Source of the DNA: Bacillota bacterium
GTDB taxonomy: Bacteria; Bacillota; Clostridia; Christensenellales; CAG-138
DNA length: 28,747 bases
Direction: 5' to 3'
NCBI GenBank assembly: GCA_023396535.1
Contig: JAEWWD010000305.1
Location: forward strand, 1-28,747
Within the stretch, counting starts at the first letter, position 1; every line of letters starts with the position of its first letter. The translations under genes were made by a program, and so were the position numbers. The notes beneath the pieces were generated by a model. It was given only the letters and a program-made list of their open reading frames with translations. It ran no database searches and was not told the origin of the DNA. Below are positions 22,699 through 28,747 of the stretch, one piece after another.

Positions 22699-25149
22699 AT
22701 GGGTTTTCGAGATGCTCTAGCCAAAGAACTGCTGTTTTTTGACGGCGCGATGGGCACCATGATGCAGGCGGCGGGGCTTGCGCCCGGAGAAGCGCCGGAT
22801 ATTTGGAGCGTTACGCATCCTGACGCGGTGCGCGGTCTCCATGCGGCGTATCTGGATGCTGGCTGCAACATCATTTTGGCAAACACATTCGGCTGCAACG
22901 CCTACAAGCTTGCACATACGGGGTATACGCCCGCCGAGGTGGCAACGGCCGCCGTACTGCGCGCGAAGGAAGCGATTGCAGAGGCTAAAGGCCCCCAAAA
23001 GAAATTCGTTGCGCTGGATATAGGCCCCACCGGCCGGCTCATCAAGCCGCTCGGGGATATGGAATTTGAAGAGGCCGTATCGCTGTTTTCAGAAACCATT
23101 TCGGCGGGCGCCGCGGCCGGTGCGGATTTCGTGCAGATAGAGACCATGTCGGATACGTACGAGCTCAAGGCCGCCGTGCTCGCCGCGAAGGAAAGCTGCG
23201 ATTTGCCGGTGTGCGCCACCGTGGTGCTGGACCTCAACGGGCGGTTGCTGACCGGCGGGGACATCCACTCTGTCGTCTCCCTGCTTGAAGGCCTGCGCGT
23301 GGACGCGCTGGGCTTAAACTGCGGGCTGGGCCCCAAACAGATGCTGCCCTTTCTGGAGGAGATTCGGGGCATCTGCTCGCTGCCCGTCATACTCAACCCC
23401 AACGCGGGGCTTCCGCGCGAGGAAAACGGCGTAACCGTGTTCGACGTAGGGCCGGAGGAATTCGCCGCGCTCATGCAGCAGGCCGCGCGAGGCGGCGCGC
23501 ATCTTTTAGGAGGATGCTGCGGCACCACGCCCGCGCACATCCGCGCGCTTATAAAAGCCTGCAGCGGTATCGCCCCGCTGCCCGTCGAGAAAAAGAATCT
23601 CTCCGTCGCGTCAAGTTACGGGCGCGCCGTGTATTTCAACGAACCCGCCGTTCTTATTGGAGAACGAATCAATCCCACCGGCAAGCCGCAGCTCAAAAAG
23701 GCGCTGCAGGAAGGGGATATGGATCATATACTCCGCGAGGCGCTGCTGCAGCAGGAGCACGGCGCGCAAATGCTCGACGTCAATGTCGGCGTGCCAGGGT
23801 TAGACGAACCTGCCGTGCTCACCGCCGTCATGCAGCAGGTGCAGAGCGTGACCGACCTGCCGCTGCAGCTTGATACCGCCGACCCGGCGGCGCTCGAACG
23901 GAGCCTGCGGCTGTACAACGGCAAAGCCATGGTCAATTCCGTCAACGGGAAACGCTCCAGTATGGACGCGGTGTTCCCGCTGGTGCAGAAGTATGGCGGC
24001 GTCGTCGTGGCGCTGACGCTCGACGAAACGGGCATTCCCGAAACGGCGGAGGGCAGGCTCGCAATAGCCCGCCGCATCGTGGAGCGCGCGGCTCAATTCG
24101 GCATAGAGCCCAAGGACATCGTGGTCGATACCCTGACTATGACCATATCCGCAGGCCAGCAGAATGCCGTCGTCACGCTGGATACCCTTCGCCGCGTCAA
24201 GGCGGAACTGGGCGTGAAAACGTCGCTCGGCGTATCCAACGTGTCCTTCGGGCTGCCGGGGCGGGAGTTCCTGAATTCAAGTTTCCTCACGCTCGCCATG
24301 GGCGCGGGGCTGGACGCCGCCATTATGAACCCGCACGCCGAGGCCATGATGGACGCCTGGCGCAGCGCGCAGGCCCTTCTCGGGCTGGACGCGCAGTGCG
24401 CGCGCTTCATTGAAGCTTATGCCAACCGTACGCCCCCGGCCGTCCCGGAAAGCCCGTCGCCGGGTTCGGCTCCGTCCTCGTCTGACCCCACTCCGCAGGG
24501 CGCGCCGTCCGTAAAGAACGCGGGAGCGCAATCCGACATTACGCTGGAACAGGCAGTGCGGCAGGGGTTGAAAAAACAGGCGCACGAATTGGCCGAGCAG
24601 GCGTTGAAAATGTCTTCCCCGCTCGAAGTTATCGATTCTTCCTTGGTACCCGCCCTCAACGCGGTGGGCGAGGCGTTTGAAAAGGGTACGCTGTTTCTGC
24701 CCCAGCTTCTGATGAGCGCGGACGCCGCTAAGGCCGCGTTCGGAGTACTACGTGCCGCCATGAGCGCTGAGGACGGCGCGGCGCTGGGCTGCGTGGTGCT
24801 TGCCACCGTCGAGGGGGACGTGCACGATATCGGCAAGAACATCGTGAAGGCGCTGCTCGAAAACTATCGCTTCCGCGTGATCGATCTGGGCAAAAACGTG
24901 CCTGTATCCGCCGTGGCGGAGGCTGCGATAGCGCACAACGCCAAGCTCGTCGGCCTTTCCGCACTCATGACCACCACCGTCGGCAGTATGGCGAAAACCA
25001 TTGAAGATCTGCGCCAGAAAGCGCCCGCGTGCAAAGTCATGGTCGGCGGCGCGGTGCTTTCGGAGGGCTACGCCAAAAAGATTGGCGCGGACTGCTACGG
25101 CCGGGACGCCATGGCCGCCGTGCGGTATGCGCAGCAGGTGTACGCGTAA
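22699..25149 (+). CDS. metH: Cobalamin-dependent methionine synthase MetH (no reactivation domain)
   Basis: MetH transfers methyl from methyl-THF via cobalamin to homocysteine. The ATG at 22699 has AAGGAG 7 nt upstream and gives 816 residues; the frame is open to 22537 but only through the repeat. Domains: homocysteine/zinc barrel (about 1-300) with GLNCG near 208 and GGCCGT near 273; pterin barrel (about 325-570) opening LIGERINPTGK; a Pro/Ser-rich linker (about 577-613); B12 cap; and Rossmann domain with DVHDIGKNIV, whose His (about 709) replaces the lower cobalamin ligand. The C-terminal activation domain of E. coli MetH (1227 residues) is missing and is supplied by the preceding gene. Confidence 0.97.
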   Translation: MGFRDALAKELLFFDGAMGTMMQAAGLAPGEAPDIWSVTHPDAVRGLHAAYLDAGCNIILANTFGCNAYKLAHTGYTPAEVATAAVLRAKEAIAEAKGPQKKFVALDIGPTGRLIKPLGDMEFEEAVSLFSETISAGAAAGADFVQIETMSDTYELKAAVLAAKESCDLPVCATVVLDLNGRLLTGGDIHSVVSLLEGLRVDALGLNCGLGPKQMLPFLEEIRGICSLPVILNPNAGLPREENGVTVFDVGPEEFAALMQQAARGGAHLLGGCCGTTPAHIRALIKACSGIAPLPVEKKNLSVASSYGRAVYFNEPAVLIGERINPTGKPQLKKALQEGDMDHILREALLQQEHGAQMLDVNVGVPGLDEPAVLTAVMQQVQSVTDLPLQLDTADPAALERSLRLYNGKAMVNSVNGKRSSMDAVFPLVQKYGGVVVALTLDETGIPETAEGRLAIARRIVERAAQFGIEPKDIVVDTLTMTISAGQQNAVVTLDTLRRVKAELGVKTSLGVSNVSFGLPGREFLNSSFLTLAMGAGLDAAIMNPHAEAMMDAWRSAQALLGLDAQCARFIEAYANRTPPAVPESPSPGSAPSSSDPTPQGAPSVKNAGAQSDITLEQAVRQGLKKQAHELAEQALKMSSPLEVIDSSLVPALNAVGEAFEKGTLFLPQLLMSADAAKAAFGVLRAAMSAEDGAALGCVVLATVEGDVHDIGKNIVKALLENYRFRVIDLGKNVPVSAVAEAAIAHNAKLVGLSALMTTTVGSMAKTIEDLRQKAPACKVMVGGAVLSEGYAKKIGADCYGRDAMAAVRYAQQVYA

Positions 25150-25151
25150 GC

Positions 25152-25306
25152 GCCGCGCAAGCGCGGCTTTCGAAAAAGTGGAAGTTTCCACTTTTTCGAG
25201 GACACCACGCAAGTTAGCGCTCGGCTTCCTGCTTCGCAGGAAGACTGTCACGCAAACTCGCGTTATAAGGTGTCATTTTGCACCGCACATGTCGCTGCAA
25301 AATGAC
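25152..25306. repeat. Cluster of palindromes downstream of metH
   Basis: Right after the metH stop come GCCGCGC-AA-GCGCGGCTTT (25152-25170), a 13-bp perfect stem CGAAAAAGTGGAA/TTCCACTTTTTCG (25171-25198), CTTCCTGC-TTC-GCAGGAAG (25225-25243) and GTCATTTTGCA/TGCAAAATGAC (25272-25306), with GACACC/GGTGTC (25201 and 25269) enclosing the middle. The 498-nt gap between metH and the Nramp gene holds these, two terminators and a GATACC-family repeat. No gene is supported there. Confidence 0.7.
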
Positions 25307-25427
25307 GGATTAGAAGCCTATTTATTTTGCGCGAGTAGTTTGTATAGCTCTTTTGACAGCGTAAGCGCCACGCTTTGCGCGGCGCAATTGAACAATGCAG
25401 AATGCATAATGAACAAGTGATGGAAAG

Positions 25428-25451
25428 ATCCCCCTGTCGGGGGATTTTTTT
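25428..25451 (+). terminator. Intrinsic terminator of the met operon
   Basis: ATCCCCC (25428-25434) pairs with GGGGGAT (25439-25445) around TGTC and is followed by a run of seven T residues to 25451. It lies 279 nt past the metH stop. Confidence 0.85.
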
Positions 25452-25493
25452 GCATGACTGAACACTAGCGGATACAGGAAGGGAGGATCGGGG

Positions 25494-25551
25494 GAAACGT
25501 AGTTTCCCCCGGTATAAAAAATTATCGTCGGCTCCTTTAGGAGCCGATACC
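25494..25551 (+). repeat. Two-hairpin intergenic repeat, GATACC family, copy 3
   Basis: A GGGGGAAAC-GTA-GTTTCCCCC-type hairpin is followed by an AT-rich GGTATAAAAAATTAT spacer and CGTCGGCTCC-TTTA-GGAGCCGATACC (25526-25551). The arrangement parallels 13657-13727, but the stem sequences differ while pairing is kept. Confidence 0.65.
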
Positions 25552-25576
25552 GCTGCATCCCGCGAGCGTGCCTGAC

Positions 25577-25621
25577 AAAAGCAAAAGGGTCTTTCCGGCG
25601 TTCATACCGGGACGACCCTTC
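25577..25621 (-). terminator. Intrinsic terminator downstream of the Nramp gene
   Basis: On the minus strand AAGGGTC (25620-25614) pairs with GACCCTT (25591-25585), with an inner CCGG/CCGG stem, and TTTTGCTTTT follows. It begins 27 nt past the Nramp stop codon. Confidence 0.75.
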
Positions 25622-25647
25622 TATAGCACTTAAAAACAACTTAATCC

Positions 25648-26901
25648 TTATAAATAACTGACCAGCAGTGCCACATTCAGCCCCGTCGCCGTCAGCCCCA
25701 CCAGCCAGAGCAGCAGTTTATCCATGCGCGAGTTGGCGTATTCCCCCATGACCTTTTTTGAGGAGGTCAGATAAATCTGGGCGAATATGGTGATGGGAAG
25801 CTGCACGCTTAAGAGCATCTGGGAGTATATCAGCCCGTCAAAGGGGGAGGAGATAAACAGTATAATCACCGTGGCCGAGAGCATCGTGATCAGCACGCCG
25901 GTTTTGGTGTGCGTATCCGATATATCATAGGGCTCCGCAAATACGCCGGCGAAAATGCTGCCGCCCGCCATGCCCGCCGTCATGCTGGAGGAAACGCCCG
26001 CAAACAGCAGCGCCAGCGCGAATACCACCGACGCGGCGTTCCCGAGAAGGGGCCGCAGCAGTTCCTGCGCCTGCGAAAGATCCGTTACAACGATACCGTC
26101 GCAAAAAAATGTGGCGGCCGCCATGAGTATCATGGCGCTGTTGATGGCCCAGCCAATGATCATGGAGAATAGCGTATCCGCAAATTCATACTTGAGCTGA
26201 CGCTCGATCACGGATTTATCCTGCAGGTTCCATTCCCGGCTCTGTATGATCTCCGAATGCAAAAATAGGTTGTGCGGCATGACCACCGCGCCCAGCACAC
26301 TCATGATGATGACCATGGAATTCTTGGGAAAGCAAGGGGTGACCCAGCCCGAGAGCGCCTGTGTCCAGCCGATGTGCACAATGCTGATTTCAAACAAGAA
26401 GGAAAGGCCGATCAGCGAAACAAAGCCTATAATAATTTTCTCGATTTTCTTGTAGGAATTGCTGAACTGCAGCCACAGCACCGTCGCCGCAACGAGGGGC
26501 GCGGCGAGCTTGATGGGGATGCGGAACAGCATGTTGAGCGCGATTGCGCCGCCGAGTATTTCCGCGAGAGCCGTGGAAACCGCCGCGCCCATCGCGGAAA
26601 ACAGTATGACGTTACGCAGCCATGGCCGCATGTTTTCCGTGGTGGCTTCCGACAGGCACTTGCCCGTCACGATGCCCAGGTGCGCCGCGTTGTGCTGCAG
26701 CAGTATCAGCATGATTGTGGAAAGCGTCACCATCCACAGAAGCTGATAGCCATAACTCGAACCGGCTGCGATGTTGGAGGCCCAGTTGCCCGGATCGATG
26801 AAGCCTACCGTCACCAGCAGCCCGGGGCCGAGGTACTTTAAAAAGTCCAGCGCTTTCCGGTTGACCGGATGCTTACAGCATATTTTCTTAAAAAGTTCCA
26901 T
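25648..26901 (-). CDS. mntH: Nramp family divalent metal (Mn/Fe) transporter
   Basis: This integral membrane protein of about 417 residues has 11 or so hydrophobic segments and couples uptake of Mn2+ or Fe2+ to protons. The first helix carries GFIDPGNWASN, with the metal-ligand Asp and Asn. Helix 6 carries AVVMPHNLFLHSEI, with the metal-binding Met and conserved His. Both are canonical Nramp motifs, so Mg or Al variants are unlikely. ATG 26901 is preferred because a GGGGGA lies 9 nt upstream; an in-frame ATG at 26925 adds eight residues. The gene follows the DUF362 gene by 60-80 nt and may share its transcript. A terminator follows. Confidence 0.93.
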   Translation of the reverse strand: MELFKKICCKHPVNRKALDFLKYLGPGLLVTVGFIDPGNWASNIAAGSSYGYQLLWMVTLSTIMLILLQHNAAHLGIVTGKCLSEATTENMRPWLRNVILFSAMGAAVSTALAEILGGAIALNMLFRIPIKLAAPLVAATVLWLQFSNSYKKIEKIIIGFVSLIGLSFLFEISIVHIGWTQALSGWVTPCFPKNSMVIIMSVLGAVVMPHNLFLHSEIIQSREWNLQDKSVIERQLKYEFADTLFSMIIGWAINSAMILMAAATFFCDGIVVTDLSQAQELLRPLLGNAASVVFALALLFAGVSSSMTAGMAGGSIFAGVFAEPYDISDTHTKTGVLITMLSATVIILFISSPFDGLIYSQMLLSVQLPITIFAQIYLTSSKKVMGEYANSRMDKLLLWLVGLTATGLNVALLVSYL

Positions 26902-26983
26902 CCAATACTGTCCCCCTGCTTCCATCCCTGTTCCCGCGATGCGCTCCGGTAAAGGGGGCGAATCTGCGAAAAATAGCCTTCTA

Positions 26984-28144
26984 TTATACTTTGTGCTGCG
27001 CGAGATTATCCATCACCTTTGCGACAAACGGCCGCTGTACGCTGATCGCCCCCTTGGGGCAGAACTCCTGGCAGCAGAAGCACTGCACGCATGCATCCCG
27101 CCGGATTTTCGCGCGCTTATGTACGATCGTGATGGCGTTCGCGGGGCAGGCGTTTTTACATTCCCCGCAGCCCACGCATTCCGCGTGCACGGCGGGCCGG
27201 CTTGCGAACATGCGGCGCAATATCCGGGAAGCGACAGGGTTTGTTGTACCCCATAGCTGTACGTCGTGCTTGGGCGTCAGCTTGAAATCAGGTATCACGA
27301 ACGGGGCGAGCTCCGCAAATACGGGCAGCTCTTCCGCCGTTTTCGGGATAAGCCCCCTCTCGTACGCGGCGCGCAGCGTCGGTACGTCGTCTACCCCCAT
27401 ATTCATGAGGTTCGCCGCCGCGAGATCCAGCGCGTGCGGGTTGAAGGAACAGAGCAGCGCGCCCATTTGCCGGGGCGTACCGCCGGACGGGCCGTTTCCT
27501 TCCATGGCGATCACCGCGTCCGCCACGCAAAGGCGCGGTTTGCACCATTCGCATATATCCACCAGCATGTTGGCGAATTTCTCGTGGGTCTGGTATTTGT
27601 AGTGGTACTCGGATTTGCGCGTGCCCGGCACCGCGCCGAAAAAGTTCTTGCACGCGCCGGTATACGCCATCAGCCCGTGCGTTTTGATTTTGCACAGGTC
27701 GACGATCGCGTCCGCGTCCGTGAGATATTTGGTAATCTGAAATTCTCTGGCCGAAACGGCCTCCAGGTAAGAAACGTCTATGTACGAAAAGTCGTCGTTG
27801 AGCGCGGCGCCGGTTTTTAAAACCGCCTGCATGCCCGTGGCGGAATATACGGAAGCGATGTATGCCGCGTTAAATGGCCCGCCCGGGCTGTCCCCCAGCA
27901 CGACGCGCGCGCCGCGCTCTATGAGCAGTTCGCAAAGCGCGACTGCTACGGACGGGTGTACGGTCGCCGCCCTTTCGGGCTTTATGCGCATCATAAGGTT
28001 GGCCTTGACTGCGATTTTCATGCCCGGCCGTACCCAATTAAGCCCGCCGATGGAGGAAAGCGCGCTCAGTAGCGCGGCCTTGACCTCCGTTGGATCGTAC
28101 TTCGCGCAGCGTGCGATGGAGACTGCGACTGCCTGATTGTCCAT
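26984..28144 (-). CDS. DUF362 protein with C-terminal double 4Fe-4S ferredoxin domain
   Basis: The 386-residue cytoplasmic protein has an N-terminal DUF362 domain (about 1-290; KANLMMRIKPERAATVHPS, DLCKIKTHGLMAYTGACKNFFG, MEGNGPSGGTPRQMG). Two 4Fe-4S motifs follow: CVGCGECKNACP and CVQCFCCQEFCP, each C-x2-C-x2-C-x3-C-P. DUF362-ferredoxin proteins are common in anaerobes and are presumed to bind metals or act in redox; no substrate is known. The start at 28144 (MDNQAVAVSIARC) has GGA 7 nt upstream. The frame is open to 28267 but the extension lacks DUF362 similarity. An Nramp gene lies downstream. Confidence 0.92.
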   Translation of the reverse strand: MDNQAVAVSIARCAKYDPTEVKAALLSALSSIGGLNWVRPGMKIAVKANLMMRIKPERAATVHPSVAVALCELLIERGARVVLGDSPGGPFNAAYIASVYSATGMQAVLKTGAALNDDFSYIDVSYLEAVSAREFQITKYLTDADAIVDLCKIKTHGLMAYTGACKNFFGAVPGTRKSEYHYKYQTHEKFANMLVDICEWCKPRLCVADAVIAMEGNGPSGGTPRQMGALLCSFNPHALDLAAANLMNMGVDDVPTLRAAYERGLIPKTAEELPVFAELAPFVIPDFKLTPKHDVQLWGTTNPVASRILRRMFASRPAVHAECVGCGECKNACPANAITIVHKRAKIRRDACVQCFCCQEFCPKGAISVQRPFVAKVMDNLAQHKV

Positions 28145-28198
28145 TCCCGTTTCCAATCCTGACGTTGGGGATTTCGCATGATGCACGCGATTACGCAT

Positions 28199-28207
28199 AG
28201 TATAGCA
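28199..28207 (-). promoter_or_regulatory. Possible extended -10 promoter for the DUF362-Nramp unit
   Basis: TGCTATACT on the minus strand combines TATACT with an extended -10 TG. The -35 region is poor. It would give a leader of about 50 nt before ATG 28144. Confidence 0.4.
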
Positions 28208-28359
28208 TTTCGGCGGGCGGCAAAACAGCCGTGCGGAAAAAAACAACCTGAGCCTGCCGGGACTCATAAATACCCCGCGGTGTTTATGCTGCGTTTACAT
28301 TATCGGTACAATATGATACAAGTGATTTACGAAAACGCAAAGGAAAGGGGGCGCGCGGT

Positions 28360-28747
28360 ATGGCCGCTGTTCTGGTTGTCGACGACGACCCGTATATCCG
28401 GGAGCTTGCTACAACGCTGTTAAACAACGAGGGCTTTACCGTATACGAAGCCCGCAACGGGCGTGAAGCCCTGGAGAGACTGGGCGAACATAAAATCGAT
28501 TTGTGCGTCCTCGACCTGATGATGCCGGTAATGGACGGCTTCGCGTTTTGTACGGAGGCGCGCCGGTACTATGAGGACCTGCCCATACTCATGCTGACGG
28601 CCAAGGGGGAAATCAGCCAGAAGGTCAAGGGCTTTGGCGCGGGCGCGGACGATTACCTGACAAAGCCCTTTGAAGGCATCGAGCTGATACTGCGCGTGAA
28701 GGCGCTTCTCAAACGCTATAAAATAGCAGCCTCGCAGACAGTGGAAA
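28360..28747 (+). CDS. Response regulator, receiver domain (3' end cut by window)
   Basis: The first 129 residues of a two-component response regulator are visible. The receiver domain has the acidic cluster DDD (8-10), the phosphoacceptor Asp52 in VLDLMMPVMDGF, Thr80 in LMLTAKG and Lys102 in DYLTKPF. The spacing to the end (LILRVKALLKRY) is that of OmpR/PhoB-type proteins, so a winged-helix DNA-binding domain is expected beyond the window. ATG 28360 follows GGAAAGGGGG. It is divergent from the DUF362 gene. A sensor kinase probably follows, but none is visible. Confidence 0.93.
   Translation, partial: MAAVLVVDDDPYIRELATTLLNNEGFTVYEARNGREALERLGEHKIDLCVLDLMMPVMDGFAFCTEARRYYEDLPILMLTAKGEISQKVKGFGAGADDYLTKPFEGIELILRVKALLKRYKIAASQTVE

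Overview
The window looks like the chromosome of a GC-rich member of the Bacillota (Clostridia). Strong AAGGAGG-type ribosome binding sites precede most genes. The ATP phosphoribosyltransferase is the short HisG plus HisZ form. The methionine synthase lacks its reactivation domain, which a separate gene supplies. The his gene order hisZ-G-D-C-B-H-A-F-IE is also typical of that group. The genus cannot be named from sequence alone. No rRNA, tRNA, CRISPR array, phage gene or transposase gene was seen.

Layout. (1) Positions 23-7554 on the minus strand hold a compact his operon, with most junctions overlapping by 4-11 nt, read from a good promoter at 7625-7653. (2) 7762-8178 (minus) is a small SF0329-like gene of lower GC. 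(3) 8283-13386 (minus) holds carA followed by a 1344-residue ORF in which a complete carbamoyl-phosphate synthase large subunit is fused in frame to a complete diaminopimelate epimerase (CarB-DapF). (4) 13387-13835 is non-coding and repeat-rich and contains the arg operon terminator. (5) 13836-20511 (minus) is an arginine cluster, argC-argJ-argB-[UroD-family gene]-argD-argF, read from a near-consensus promoter with ArgR-like half-sites. argG and argH are absent. (6) 20686-25451 (plus) is a methionine/one-carbon operon: a promoter, a 29-codon Met-rich leader ORF, a perfect hairpin terminator, metF, a stand-alone MetH reactivation protein, and metH. (7) 25648-28144 (minus) holds an Nramp metal transporter downstream of a DUF362/ferredoxin protein. 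(8) A response regulator starts at 28360 (plus) and runs off the window.

The most novel-looking item is the metF leader. The short ORF has five Met codons in nine (residues 8-16) and sits between a promoter and an intrinsic terminator. The RNA can be drawn by hand into mutually exclusive pairings like those of classical amino-acid attenuators. That suggests ribosome-mediated methionine attenuation, whereas the Bacillota normally use SAM riboswitches or Met T-boxes. Second is the CarB-DapF fusion. Third are two families of modular palindromic intergenic repeats, one with paired compensatory changes between copies, which lie inside the arg and met operons and on both sides of argB.

How the genes work together: CarAB makes carbamoyl phosphate, used with ornithine by ArgF. 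ArgC/J/B/D make ornithine through the cyclic acetyl pathway. MetF supplies methyl-THF to the cobalamin enzyme MetH, which the adjacent protein probably reactivates. The his operon covers every step to histidine except histidinol-phosphate phosphatase.
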